Positions 16,473 through 25,761 of a DNA stretch of 64,000 nt are shown here, in pieces (positions within the stretch are counted from its first letter, which is position 1; each line of letters begins with the position of its first letter). The stretch spans positions 206,342 to 270,341 of the forward strand of contig NZ_JBBCAT010000006.1 in the NCBI RefSeq assembly GCF_037203705.1, in the 5' to 3' direction. The position numbers were made by a program, and so were the translations under genes. This stretch comes from Prosthecomicrobium sp. N25. Its GTDB lineage: Bacteria; Pseudomonadota; Alphaproteobacteria; Rhizobiales; Ancalomicrobiaceae. The notes beneath the pieces were generated by a model. That model was not told the DNA's origin. It ran no database searches and worked only from the letters and a program-made list of their open reading frames with translations.

Positions 16473-18644
16473 ATGGGCATGATCAAGCTTTCCCGCCGCG
16501 AGGTCCTGGCCGGCGCCGCTGCTGCGGCCGGCGGACTGACGCTCGGCTTCCACGTCCCCGATGCCGCCGCCGAGGGCACCCACGACGCCCTCAAGGAGAT
16601 CAACGCCTGGGTCGTCGTGAAGCCCGACGACACCGTCGTGATCCGCGTCGCCCGCGTCGAGATGGGCCAGGGCACGCTGACCGGCCTCGCCCAGCTCGTC
16701 GCCGAGGAGCTCGAGTGCGACTGGTCGAAGGTCACCACCGAGTACCCGACCCCCGGCCAGAACGTCGCCCGCAAGCGCGTCTGGGGCAACTTCGGCACCG
16801 CCGGCAGCCGGGGCATCCGCGACAGCCACGACTACGTCCGCAAGGGCGGCGCCGCGGCCCGCATCATGCTCGTCAACGCCGCCGCCGCCGAATGGGGCGT
16901 ACCGGCCGGCGCGTGCAAGGTGTCCAAGGGCGTCATCAGCCACGAGGCCTCCGGCCGCTCGACCACCTACGGCAAGGTGGCGTCCGCCGCCGCGAAGCTC
17001 GAGGTCCCGCAGGACCCGCCGCTCAAGGACCCGAAGACCTGGACGATCGCCGGCCAGCCCGTGAAGCGGCTCGACACCAAGGGCAAGCTCGACGGCAGCC
17101 AGGTCTACGGCATCGACCTGAAGCTCCCGGGCATGCTCAACGCCGCCATTCGCGACTGCCCCGTCCCGGGCGGCAAGCTGAAGAGCTTCGACGCTGCCAA
17201 GGTGCAGTCCATGCCGGGCGTGAAGAAGGTGATGGCCCTCGACGGCACCGGCGTCGCCGTCGTCGCCGACACCTGGTGGCGCGCCAAGACCGCCCTCGAC
17301 GCCCTGCCGGTCGAGTGGGACGAGGGCCCCAATGCCGCCCACGACACCAAAACCTTCACGGAGGTGCTGAAGGCCGGCCTCGATGCCCCCGATGCCTTCG
17401 TGGGCAACCAGAAAGGCGACGTGAAGGCGGCCGTCTCCGGCGCCGCCAAGGTCGTGGAGGCCGTCTACGCCTTCCCGCACCAGCACCACGCCACCATGGA
17501 GCCGATGAACGCCACCGCGCTCTACACGCCCGACCGGGTCGAGGTCTGGTGCCCGACCCAGAACGCCGAGGCCGCGCTGGCCACCGCGGTCGCCGCCTCC
17601 GGCCTGCCGATCGAGAAGTGCGACGTCTACCGCATCAATCTCGGCGGCGGCTTCGGCCGGCGGGCGACCAGCCACGACTACGTCCGCCAGGCCGTGCTGA
17701 TCGCCAAGGAACTGCCGGGCACGCCCGTCAAGCTTCTGTGGTCGCGCGAGGAGGACATGCTGCACGGCCGCTACCATCCGAGCACCCAGTGCAAGATGGT
17801 CGGCGCCCTCGACGCCAACGGCGACCTGGTCGGCCTGCACATGCGCATCTCCGGCCAGTCGATCCTGGCCGGCGTCAACCCGGCCGGCCTCCAGCAGGGC
17901 CGCGACCCGGCCACCTTCCAGGGCCTCAACCCGAGCGGCACCGAAGGCGTCTTCGGCTACGCGGTGCCCAATCTCCTGATCGACCACGCCATGCGCAACC
18001 CGCCGACGCCTCCGGGCTTCTGGCGCGGCGTCAACAACAACCAGAACGCCTTCTACCTGGAGAGCTTCATCGACGAACTCGCGCACGCGGCCGGCAAGGA
18101 CCCGCTCGAGTTCCGCCGCAAGCTCCTCAAGGACAGCCCGCGCCACCTCGCGGTCCTGAACGCCGTCGCCGAGCGCGCCGGCTGGGGCACCCCGGCCCCG
18201 AAGGGCGTCTACCGCGGCCTCGCCCAGCACATGGGCTACGGCAGCTACGTGGCCGCCTGCGCGGAGGTCTCGGTGACCGACGGCAAGCTGAAGATCCACC
18301 GCATCGTCGCGGCCACGGACTGCGGCCACGCGGTGAACCCGCAGCAGATCGCCGCCCAGGTCGAGGGCTCCTTCGCGTTCGGCCTCTCCGCCGCCCTGCA
18401 TGGCCAGATCACGGTCGCCAAGGGCCGGGTGGAGCAGGAGAACTTCGACACCTACGAGGTGCTCCGCATGGCCGAAATGCCGAAGGTGGAAACCATCGTC
18501 ATGCCCTCCGGCGGCTTCTGGGGCGGTGTCGGCGAGCCGACCATCTTCGTCGCCGCCCCGGCGGTCATCAACGCCATCTTCGCGGCCACCGGCAAGCGCT
18601 ACCGCGCGACCCCGATCGGCACGACGAGGATCGGCCAGGCCTGA
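16473..18644 (+). CDS. Molybdopterin-binding large subunit of a xanthine-oxidase family hydroxylase (IorB-like)
   Basis: A 723-residue protein with a twin-arginine signal (SRREVLAGAAAAAGG, residues 7-21), so it is exported folded to the periplasm with the small subunit. Family landmarks are VEMGQGTLTGLAQLVAEEL, the GGGFGRR segment near residue 390, PPGFWRGVNNNQNAF, and the C-terminal GGVGEPTI, where the Glu is the catalytic base of these hydroxylases. There is no FAD subunit gene, which is normal for IorAB-type enzymes that donate to cytochromes c. The next genes encode SoxX and SoxA-type cytochromes, the obvious electron acceptors. The substrate is not known; aldehydes or N-heterocycles are the usual ones. 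Confidence 0.92.
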   Translation: MGMIKLSRREVLAGAAAAAGGLTLGFHVPDAAAEGTHDALKEINAWVVVKPDDTVVIRVARVEMGQGTLTGLAQLVAEELECDWSKVTTEYPTPGQNVARKRVWGNFGTAGSRGIRDSHDYVRKGGAAARIMLVNAAAAEWGVPAGACKVSKGVISHEASGRSTTYGKVASAAAKLEVPQDPPLKDPKTWTIAGQPVKRLDTKGKLDGSQVYGIDLKLPGMLNAAIRDCPVPGGKLKSFDAAKVQSMPGVKKVMALDGTGVAVVADTWWRAKTALDALPVEWDEGPNAAHDTKTFTEVLKAGLDAPDAFVGNQKGDVKAAVSGAAKVVEAVYAFPHQHHATMEPMNATALYTPDRVEVWCPTQNAEAALATAVAASGLPIEKCDVYRINLGGGFGRRATSHDYVRQAVLIAKELPGTPVKLLWSREEDMLHGRYHPSTQCKMVGALDANGDLVGLHMRISGQSILAGVNPAGLQQGRDPATFQGLNPSGTEGVFGYAVPNLLIDHAMRNPPTPPGFWRGVNNNQNAFYLESFIDELAHAAGKDPLEFRRKLLKDSPRHLAVLNAVAERAGWGTPAPKGVYRGLAQHMGYGSYVAACAEVSVTDGKLKIHRIVAATDCGHAVNPQQIAAQVEGSFAFGLSAALHGQITVAKGRVEQENFDTYEVLRMAEMPKVETIVMPSGGFWGGVGEPTIFVAAPAVINAIFAATGKRYRATPIGTTRIGQA

Positions 18645-18648
18645 TGCC

Positions 18649-19104
18649 ATGGGCCGGGCCGTCCGGCTCCTCGCGGTCGCGCTCGCCGCGGCTGCGGGCG
18701 GAGCATCGCCCGTCCGCGCGGGCGACCGCATCCCCGATTACGTCGTGGTCGGCGACGGGATCCCGGCCCCGCTCGAAGGGCGGGCCGGCGACCCTCTCCG
18801 GGGCCGCGCCATCGTGGCCGACCGCACGGCCGGGCTCTGCCTGATGTGCCACGCAGCCCCGATCCCGGAGGTGCGCCAGCAGGGCGACCTGGCGCCGGAC
18901 CTCGCCGGCGCCGGCTCCCGCTGGACGGCGGCCCAGCTCCGCCTGCGCCTCGTCGACGCGCGCCGCCTGAACCCGGCCTCGATCATGCCGCCCACTCTGA
19001 AGCTCGACGGCCTCGTCCGCGTCCAGGCCCGGTTCCGGGACCGGACCATCCTGGACCCGCAGGCGATCGAGGACGTCGTCGCCTACCTGGAGACGCTCCG
19101 ATGA
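18649..19104 (+). CDS. soxX: SoxX-type monoheme cytochrome c
   Basis: A 151-residue periplasmic cytochrome with a signal peptide (about residues 1-24), heme site CLMCH (Cys64, Cys67, His68) and an axial methionine candidate Met113 in ASIMPP, the SoxX arrangement. In thiosulfate oxidation SoxX pairs with SoxA to link sulfur to the carrier SoxYZ. It starts four bases after the molybdenum subunit stop and overlaps the soxY-like gene by four bases, so it belongs to the same transcript. Here it may also carry electrons from the molybdenum hydroxylase. Confidence 0.9.
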   Translation: MGRAVRLLAVALAAAAGGASPVRAGDRIPDYVVVGDGIPAPLEGRAGDPLRGRAIVADRTAGLCLMCHAAPIPEVRQQGDLAPDLAGAGSRWTAAQLRLRLVDARRLNPASIMPPTLKLDGLVRVQARFRDRTILDPQAIEDVVAYLETLR

Positions 19105-19565
19105 CCGACGCGACGCGCCTGTCCCCGACCCGCCGCAGCCTCGTGCTCCTCGGCGCCGGCGGCCTCGCCTGGCTGACGGTCCGCCCCGCCCTGGCGACCC
19201 CCGACACCATGGCGGCCGGCATCGCCGACTTCACCCGCGGCGTCGCACCCATCCCCGGCCGCGTCGCCCTCGAGATCCCGCCGCTGGTCGAGAACGGCAA
19301 CTCCGTGCCGCTCACCATCCGGGTCGACAGCCCGATGACCGAGGCCGACCACGTCGCCACCATCGCGGTCTTCAACGAGAAGAACCCGCAGCCCTTCGTG
19401 GCCCGGTTCCACCTCGGCCCCTGGTCGGGCCGGGCCGAAGTCGGCACGCGCATCCGGCTCGGCGACAGCCAGAAGATCGTCGCGGTCGCCGCCCTCAGCG
19501 ACGGCACCTTCTGGTCCGGCGCCGCCGACCTCGTCGTCACCCTCCCGGCCTGCGTGGAGAACTGA
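19101..19565 (+). CDS. SoxY-like sulfur carrier protein with a non-GGCGG C-terminal arm
   Basis: A 154-residue exported protein with a Tat-like leader (PTRRSLVLLGAGGLAWL) and the SoxY fold landmarks IPPLVENGNSVPLTI and ATIAVFNEKNPQP. True SoxY ends in GGCGG, whose cysteine holds the sulfur intermediate on a swinging arm. This protein ends PACVEN, with Cys151 three residues before the end. That resembles the SoxY-related proteins described with an AACIE-type arm rather than the canonical carrier. The cysteine is kept, so a covalent thiol adduct is still plausible, but the substrate may not be thiosulfate. The ATG overlaps the soxX stop. Confidence 0.88.
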   Translation: MTDATRLSPTRRSLVLLGAGGLAWLTVRPALATPDTMAAGIADFTRGVAPIPGRVALEIPPLVENGNSVPLTIRVDSPMTEADHVATIAVFNEKNPQPFVARFHLGPWSGRAEVGTRIRLGDSQKIVAVAALSDGTFWSGAADLVVTLPACVEN

Positions 19566-19569
19566 GGCC

Positions 19570-19896
19570 ATGCCCCTCGACCGCGCCCTCGTCAACATGC
19601 CGCCGAACGCCGCCCGCGGCGAGGTCGTCACCGTCAAGACCCTGATCCGCCACCCGATGGAATCGGGCTTCCGGCCGGGTCCGGACGGCAAGCTCCTGCC
19701 GCGCGACATCATCGCCTCCCTGGTCGCCCGCTACGCCGGCCGCGAGGTCTTCCGCATGGAGCTCTTCCCCGCCATCGCCGCGAACCCCCTGGTCGCCTTC
19801 CCGATCCTCGCGACCGAGACGGGCGAGGTCGAGATTCGCTGGACCGACGAGAAGGGCGAGTTCCGCGTCGAGCGGAAGACCCTGACGGTGACATGA
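19570..19896 (+). CDS. soxZ: SoxZ, partner subunit of the SoxY-type carrier
   Basis: A 108-residue immunoglobulin-like protein without a signal peptide, as expected for SoxZ, which is exported piggy-back with SoxY. Landmarks are KTLIRHPMESGFR near residue 23 and the C-terminal WTDEKGEFRVERKTLTV. It forms the heterodimer with the SoxY-like protein encoded four bases upstream and overlaps soxA by four bases. The N-terminal sequence (RALVNMPPNAARGEVVTVKT) is typical of the family. Confidence 0.92.
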   Translation: MPLDRALVNMPPNAARGEVVTVKTLIRHPMESGFRPGPDGKLLPRDIIASLVARYAGREVFRMELFPAIAANPLVAFPILATETGEVEIRWTDEKGEFRVERKTLTVT

Positions 19897-20669
19897 AGGC
19901 GGTCGCGGCCGTCCTGGTTCTCGGGCTCGCGGCCTCGGGTCCGGTCCTTGCGGACGGCATCGCGCCCGGGGAGCGCCGCTCCGGCGCGGCCTTCATGTCG
20001 GAGGAGACCCGCGCCATGGAGGCTGACGACAGCCTCAACCCCGGCATGCTCTGGGTCGAGGAGGGCGAGGCCCTGTGGCGGACGCCGGCCGGCGCCTCGG
20101 GCCGGTCCTGCGCCGACTGCCACGGCGACGCCGCCCGTTCCATGGCCGGCGTGGCGGCGCGCCACCCGGTCTACGACGCCGCGACGGGAGCGCCGCGAAC
20201 CCTCGCCGGCAGCATCGCGCAATGCCGGTCGGACCGGCAGGGCGCCCCCCGTCCCGCGCCCGAGAGCCCCGAGATGCTGGCGCTCTCCGCCTACGTGGCC
20301 CGCCAGTCGCGCGGGATGTCGATCACCGCCGGCGAGGACCCGCGCCTCGCCCCGTCCGTCGAGGCGGGCCGGCGGCTGTTCACGACCAGGATGGGCCAGC
20401 TCGCGCTCTCCTGCGCCGACTGCCACGACGACAACTGGGGCCGCCGCCTCGGCGGCGCCCCGATCCCGCAGGCCCACCCGACCGCCTACCCGCTCTACCG
20501 CCTGGAATGGCAGAGCCTCGGCTCCCTGCAACGCAGGCTTCGGAACTGCCTCGCCGGCATGCGCGCCGAGCCCTGGCCGGAAGGATCGGACGAAGCCGCC
20601 GCGCTCGAGCTCTTCTTGATGGCGCGGGCCCGCGGGATGCCCCTGGAGGCCCCGGGCGTCCGCCCCTGA
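19893..20669 (+). CDS. soxA: SoxA-type diheme cytochrome c (L-cysteine S-thiosulfotransferase subunit)
   Basis: A 258-residue protein with a signal peptide (residues 1-20) and two heme sites, CADCH at Cys73-His77 and CADCH at Cys174-His178. Cys111 in QCRSDRQG and the active-site Cys219 in RRLRNCLAGMRAEPW match the SoxA heme ligand and catalytic cysteine. With SoxX it oxidatively couples a sulfur compound to the carrier cysteine. It is the last gene of the operon and its stop lies three bases from the stop of the convergent PAS-GGDEF-EAL gene. No soxB, soxC or soxD follows. Confidence 0.93.
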   Translation: MKAVAAVLVLGLAASGPVLADGIAPGERRSGAAFMSEETRAMEADDSLNPGMLWVEEGEALWRTPAGASGRSCADCHGDAARSMAGVAARHPVYDAATGAPRTLAGSIAQCRSDRQGAPRPAPESPEMLALSAYVARQSRGMSITAGEDPRLAPSVEAGRRLFTTRMGQLALSCADCHDDNWGRRLGGAPIPQAHPTAYPLYRLEWQSLGSLQRRLRNCLAGMRAEPWPEGSDEAAALELFLMARARGMPLEAPGVRP

Positions 20670-20672
20670 CGG

Positions 20673-23558
20673 TCAGATCGCGATCCGCCCGAACGTGTCG
20701 ACCGCGTCGATCCCGGACTGTCCGTCCAGGAAGGCCGGCACGTCCTCCGGTTCGAGCGGCGGACTGACCAGATAGCCCTGGATCTGGTCGCAGCCGATCC
20801 CTTCCAGGAAGTCCCGCTGCCACCGCGTGGAGACCCGTTCGGCCGTCGTCTCGATGCCCAGGCGGTGTGCGAGGTCGACGAGCCCGATGACGATCGCCTG
20901 GTCCTCGGGCGCCTGCTCGATCCGGTCGACGAACGAACCGTCGATCTTGATGCGGTCGATCGGGAACTGCTTGAGGTGCATGAGCGACGCGAATCCGGTG
21001 CCGAAGTCGTCGAACGCGATCTCGACGCCGAGGGCGTGCAGCCGCGCGAGCGCCGGGCCGATGCGGTCCACGCCGCGCCCGAGCAGCAGTTGCTCCTTGA
21101 TCTCGATGGCGAGGTCCGTGGCCGGCACGCCGGCCTCCGCCAGCGCGCTCGACAGGTCCTCCACCAGCGTGTCGGTCCGGAAATCGGCCGCCGTCACGTT
21201 GAAGGCGATCCGCCCGAAGTGGATCCCTTCGGCCCGCCACCGGCGCGCCTGCCCGATCGCCAGGCGCATCACCATGCGGCCGAGCGCGCCCGAGATGGCG
21301 GGGTCCGAGAAGCCTTCGATGAACTGGCCGGGCGTCAGGAGCCCGAATTCCTCGTGGTTCCACCGCAGCAGCGCCTCGAGGCCCACGACCTCGCCGCTGC
21401 GGCCGGCCACGATCGGCTGGTAGACGAGCCGCAGGGCCCCCGTGTCGAGCGCCCGCTCCAGGTCGGTCCGCAGCCGGGTTCGCCGGTCGATCTCGACGCG
21501 CATCTCGGCCCGGAAGAAGTCGTAGCGGTTGCGCCCGGCCGCCTTGGCACGATAGAGGGCCAGGTCGGCATTCTTCATGAGCTCCGCCGGGCTCTTCGAA
21601 TCCGACGGATAGACCGCCACCCCGATGCTGGTCGTGAAGCGGCGCAGCTCGGCGCCGAGGCGCGCCGGCTCCTTCATGGCCTCCACGATGGCGTCGAGCG
21701 GCCGAATGATGTCCCGCGCATCCTCCAGGTCCGGGAAGATGGCGCCGAACTCGTCGCCGCCGAGCCGGGCGAGCGTGTCAGTGCTGCGGATCAGCGGCAT
21801 GACTCGACGGGCGACCGTCTTCAGAAGTTCGTCGCCCGCGTCGTGCCCGAGGGAGTCGTTGATCTCCTTGAAGGCATCGAGGTCGAACATGGCCACCGCC
21901 ACGCTCCTGCCGGTCCGGTTGCCCCGGTCGATCGCGTCGTGGAGCCGCATCTGGAACTGCACCCGGTTGGGCAGTCCGGTGAGGGCGTCGTGGTTGGCGA
22001 GCTGCCAGAGCCTCTGCTCGTAGCTGCGGCGGGCCGAGATGTCCTGCAGGACCAGGATCAGCGACGAGCGCCCGTCAGCCTCCTGGACCACGCGCCCGGA
22101 CGCGATCGCCGGGACCGGCTGGCCGTCCCCGCGCTTGAGGTCGAGTTCCACCGGCCCGAAGCCGTCGCCGCCGGTGGGCTGGGCCGGAAACTCCGTCCCG
22201 GCGGGCAGGAGGTCGGCGAGCGTCATCCCCTCGAACGCGGCCGGCGTCAGCTTCAGCATGTCGGCGAGGGCGCGGCTCTGCATGAGGATGCGCCCGGAGG
22301 CCAGGTCCACGAGCGCCAGCCCCACGGGCGACAGATCGAAGATGGATCGGAAGCGGGCTTCGCTCGCCCTCAGCGCCGTTTCCGACCGCCGCCGGTCCGT
22401 GCTGTCCACCACCGTCGTGACGAAGCCGCCGTCGGGCAGGGGCATCCCGCGCGTCTCGAGCACCTGCCCCCCGGGCCGGGTGCGCTCGAAGCAGTGCGGC
22501 TCGAACCGGCGCGCCAAGGCAAGCCGGACGCCCACCTGCTCGTCGGGGTCGCCTGGGCCGTACTCTCCCCGCCCGGCATTGTAGCGCAGGAGCGTCTCCA
22601 GGCTGGGGGCGGGGCCGGCGAACAGGGACTCGGGGAGATCGAGCACCTCCCGGTAGCTCCGGTTCCACTTCCTCACCACCAGATCCCGGTCCACGAGGGC
22701 GACCCCGCCCGGGAAGTTGTCGAGGATGGCCTGCAGGAGCCCGGAGTTGTCGGCCAGGGCCTTCTCGGCCATCTTTTGCGACGTGATGTCGGTGAAGGAC
22801 GTCAGCGCCAGGGCCGGCGGGTCGCCCGCGTCCTCGAACACCGGCTCCGAACTGACCAGGATCCACCGCAGATCGCCGGTGGGCAGATGGACGCCCATTA
22901 CCACGTCGTGCTGGGCCGCGCCGGTGCGCAACGCCAGCATGGCCGGGTATTCGTCGCCGGGAAAGTCGGATCCGTCCTCGCGGACCGCGCGCCAGCGCGG
23001 GTCCACTGAGCTCCGCCCCGTGATCTCGGCTTCCGTCAGGCCCAGGATCGCCATCGCGCCGGCGTTGGCCATGAGGATCCGGCCGGTGCGGTCCTGCAGC
23101 ACGAGCCCCGCGGAGAGCCCCCGCAGCATCACCGCGCTCACCGCCTCGCTGCGCCGGGCCTCCGATTCGGCATGCTTCTGAGGCGTGATCTCGGTCCGGA
23201 TCGCCGTGTATCCGGCGATCTCGTCCGTCTCGTCCCGGAACGGCGCGATCACGGTCGCGACCCAGTAGAGCCGCCCGTCCTTCGCCCGGTTGCAGATTTC
23301 TCCCCGCCAGACGTCGCCGCCTCGGATGGTCCGGTACAGATCCTCGTAGAAGCGGCCGTCGTGGACGCCCGACTTGAGGATCCGGTGGTCCGAACCGATC
23401 AGTTCCTCGCGGCTGTATCCGCTGATCTCGCAGAAGCGATCGTTCGCGTAGGTGATCCGCCCCTGCGCGTCCGTCTCCGCCACGATAGAGGCGAGATCGA
23501 GCGCCCGGACGAGGCGCTCGGCTCTGGGCGTGACCGATCGTTCCGCATCCGAGGTCAT
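20673..23558 (-). CDS. PAS(x4)-GGDEF-EAL cyclic-di-GMP regulator
   Basis: A 961-residue soluble sensor. Four PAS-like segments occupy roughly residues 10-130, 135-260, 265-390 and 395-515, followed by a GGDEF domain (about 530-690) and an EAL domain (about 705-950). The GGDEF site is intact (RLGGDEFGAIF) and a product-inhibition RxxD (RSTD) sits five residues before it. The EAL site is also intact (VVGLEALLRW, IAFDDFGTGFASL, KIDGSFV). It could therefore make and degrade c-di-GMP, depending on the PAS signals. It lies 28 bases downstream of a PilZ-containing chemoreceptor gene on the same strand, which suggests a shared signalling unit. Confidence 0.95.
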   Translation of the reverse strand: MTSDAERSVTPRAERLVRALDLASIVAETDAQGRITYANDRFCEISGYSREELIGSDHRILKSGVHDGRFYEDLYRTIRGGDVWRGEICNRAKDGRLYWVATVIAPFRDETDEIAGYTAIRTEITPQKHAESEARRSEAVSAVMLRGLSAGLVLQDRTGRILMANAGAMAILGLTEAEITGRSSVDPRWRAVREDGSDFPGDEYPAMLALRTGAAQHDVVMGVHLPTGDLRWILVSSEPVFEDAGDPPALALTSFTDITSQKMAEKALADNSGLLQAILDNFPGGVALVDRDLVVRKWNRSYREVLDLPESLFAGPAPSLETLLRYNAGRGEYGPGDPDEQVGVRLALARRFEPHCFERTRPGGQVLETRGMPLPDGGFVTTVVDSTDRRRSETALRASEARFRSIFDLSPVGLALVDLASGRILMQSRALADMLKLTPAAFEGMTLADLLPAGTEFPAQPTGGDGFGPVELDLKRGDGQPVPAIASGRVVQEADGRSSLILVLQDISARRSYEQRLWQLANHDALTGLPNRVQFQMRLHDAIDRGNRTGRSVAVAMFDLDAFKEINDSLGHDAGDELLKTVARRVMPLIRSTDTLARLGGDEFGAIFPDLEDARDIIRPLDAIVEAMKEPARLGAELRRFTTSIGVAVYPSDSKSPAELMKNADLALYRAKAAGRNRYDFFRAEMRVEIDRRTRLRTDLERALDTGALRLVYQPIVAGRSGEVVGLEALLRWNHEEFGLLTPGQFIEGFSDPAISGALGRMVMRLAIGQARRWRAEGIHFGRIAFNVTAADFRTDTLVEDLSSALAEAGVPATDLAIEIKEQLLLGRGVDRIGPALARLHALGVEIAFDDFGTGFASLMHLKQFPIDRIKIDGSFVDRIEQAPEDQAIVIGLVDLAHRLGIETTAERVSTRWQRDFLEGIGCDQIQGYLVSPPLEPEDVPAFLDGQSGIDAVDTFGRIAI

Positions 23559-23586
23559 CGTCTCACGTCCTGCCGGCGGGCACGCT

Positions 23587-25761
23587 TCACCTCAACGCCA
23601 TTCCGAGCCTGAGCCCGCCCCAATGGCGACCGCGGACCGTGATCGGCGTCGAGAGATCCTTCATCAGCACCGTCCGGCCGCCACCCAGGTCGCGCGGATA
23701 GGTCTGGCAAAGGAACGGCTTCGTGTTCCGGGCCGCGGTCAGGCCGGTGCGGTCGTCGAAGACGCGGCGGTTTCGGCAGTTGGCGTTGTTCCAGACCGGG
23801 TCCGCCCCCTGCGGCTGCGAATACTTCCTGTTGTGGCAAGGCAGGTAGCCGTTGCGGTCGGCCGCGACGCAGAAGATGACGTCCTTGTCGATGTCGAGCG
23901 CCGCTTCCAGGTGCCGGGGCAGGACGGTCTCCAGAAGATCGAGCGACCGCGACCGGTGCTGTTGCGGATTGGTCTGGGGAATCGGGGTCAATTCGATGTC
24001 GAAGAGCTGGTCTTCGGTGATACGCCCCTGCTCGAGCGCGGACTCCAGGTCGTTCTGGATCTGGTCGCGCAAGGACGCGAGCCGCTCCCGCACACGCTGG
24101 TCCGCCCTCTCGGCGTCCTCGATCCGGGACGTGAGCCGCTCCTGGGCGGTGCCGGCGAGCCCGGAGAACTGGATGCGCAGGCCGAGCGACTGCTCGCCGA
24201 CCACCTTGGCCGGGACGCGTCCGACGCCCTCGATGTCGATCTCGACGTCCGCCGCAGCGTCTACGGCGTCGCCCGACGGGGCGTCGACCAGACAGCCGCC
24301 GAGCGAGATCTCCACCATGCGGGTCTCCAGCCGCCGCGTCCCCTGGACCAGCGAACAGGGCCAGCGCACCGGATAGCGGGCGTGTCGCCGGCTGTCCGTG
24401 TTGGCGAAGCTGCGGACCGTGACGATGAGGCGGCTCTCCAGATGCTGGAAGATCCCGGCGAGTTCCGAGGACGTCCCGACCAGCACGCCCTTGGCGCCTT
24501 CCGCCGACGCGATGGCGTCCTGGATCACCCCGACGCTCTTCTCGAGCTGCCCGGCCCCCTGCGCGGCCCGGTGGGCGCTGTCCGTGACCTCCTCCAGCGC
24601 GCGCATCTGGCCGCTGGCATTCTCCGACACGCTGCGCGCGACCTGGTCGATACCCTTCACGGACTGGCCGATCTGCGCCATCGCGCCCACCGCCACGCGG
24701 GTCTGCTCCGCCATGGCGTTGATCTGCGAGGCGATCTCCTGGGTGGCGGCGCCGGTGCGCTGGGAGAGCTGCTTCACCTCCTGGGCCACGATGGCGAAGC
24801 CGCGGCCGAGTTCGCCGGCCCGTGCCGCCTCGATGGTCGCGTTGAGGGCGAGGAGATTGGTCTGCTGCGCGATTTCGTTGATCAGTTCGACGATCTTGCG
24901 CACCTCGTCGGAGGCCTGGCTGAGGCGGTTCATCACGTCGCTGGCCGCCTCCGCCTGCTGGCGGGCGTCGCCCACCAGGCGCGACGTCTCCTCGGCCTGC
25001 CGGCCGACCTCGCGGCTCGAGGCCGCCAGTTCCTCCACCGCCGAGGCGACCGACGCCATGCTGGTGCTGGCCGAGCGCGAGCCCCGGTCGACCGTGTCGG
25101 CCCCGCCGACCACGCCCTCGATCGCCTGCGCCATGTCGGCCACGACCCGGGTCAGGGTCTCGGCCTGCTTCTGCATGGCCGAACTGGCGTGCCGCATCTC
25201 CTCCTCGATGGACTCCGCCATCTGGTCCAGTTCCTGGCGGCGCGCCTCCGATTCGGTCATGTCCACGTAGGCGTCGAGGGCGGCCGCCATATCGAGCAGG
25301 ATCGCGCGCACGATGCCGCTCGCCAGGACCGCCGGCCGGCTTCCCTCGCCGAGCGCCGCGTGGAGCATGTGCTCCAGCAGGTAGGAGTAGCTCGCCACGT
25401 AGTAGCGGGGCAGAAGGCCGGTCTTGACATGGGCGACGCCGATTCGCCGGGAGCGGTCGAGCAGGGCCTCGTCGACGGGCGAGCCCAGCAGCTTCGTCCA
25501 GTGGCCCTCCTGGGCCTTCTTCAGATGTGCAACCCCGGGGCTCTTGGCGAGGAAGTCCGCCATGGCCGGGCTTCTCTGCAGGACCGCGTAGAAGCCGTCC
25601 AGGATCGGGCCTACGCGAGGCGCGAGCGTCGACCGGAATGTGGCGTGGACAGCCTCCGCCTGCTCGGGCGCAAGCCCCGTCAGGTGCTCCATGATGTCGG
25701 CAGCACCGGTATGGCTCTTCTTTCTGGCGAACATCGTCTGAAAACCCCCGTCCGCCCCCAT
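23587..25761 (-). CDS. Globin-coupled methyl-accepting chemotaxis protein with PilZ domain
   Basis: A 724-residue cytoplasmic receptor without transmembrane helices. Residues about 25-170 are a globin-coupled sensor with the HemAT-type motif [16 protein letters not shown]; His111 is the proximal heme ligand. An MCP signalling domain follows, with the hairpin tip region [20 protein letters not shown] near residue 290. Next comes a PilZ domain ([10 protein letters not shown] and EISLGG, about residues 455-550), then a cysteine- and aromatic-rich C-terminal domain with VFDDRTGL and GRHWGGLRL. It should sense oxygen or another gas and may bind c-di-GMP. The start could be the ATG at 25734 (MFARKK). 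Confidence 0.92.
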   Translation of the reverse strand: MGADGGFQTMFARKKSHTGAADIMEHLTGLAPEQAEAVHATFRSTLAPRVGPILDGFYAVLQRSPAMADFLAKSPGVAHLKKAQEGHWTKLLGSPVDEALLDRSRRIGVAHVKTGLLPRYYVASYSYLLEHMLHAALGEGSRPAVLASGIVRAILLDMAAALDAYVDMTESEARRQELDQMAESIEEEMRHASSAMQKQAETLTRVVADMAQAIEGVVGGADTVDRGSRSASTSMASVASAVEELAASSREVGRQAEETSRLVGDARQQAEAASDVMNRLSQASDEVRKIVELINEIAQQTNLLALNATIEAARAGELGRGFAIVAQEVKQLSQRTGAATQEIASQINAMAEQTRVAVGAMAQIGQSVKGIDQVARSVSENASGQMRALEEVTDSAHRAAQGAGQLEKSVGVIQDAIASAEGAKGVLVGTSSELAGIFQHLESRLIVTVRSFANTDSRRHARYPVRWPCSLVQGTRRLETRMVEISLGGCLVDAPSGDAVDAAADVEIDIEGVGRVPAKVVGEQSLGLRIQFSGLAGTAQERLTSRIEDAERADQRVRERLASLRDQIQNDLESALEQGRITEDQLFDIELTPIPQTNPQQHRSRSLDLLETVLPRHLEAALDIDKDVIFCVAADRNGYLPCHNRKYSQPQGADPVWNNANCRNRRVFDDRTGLTAARNTKPFLCQTYPRDLGGGRTVLMKDLSTPITVRGRHWGGLRLGMALR

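Noticed and set aside
16371..18731. Long open frame antisense to the molybdenum large subunit
   Set aside because: The opposite strand encodes a clear, full-length xanthine-oxidase family subunit with Tat signal and catalytic Glu.
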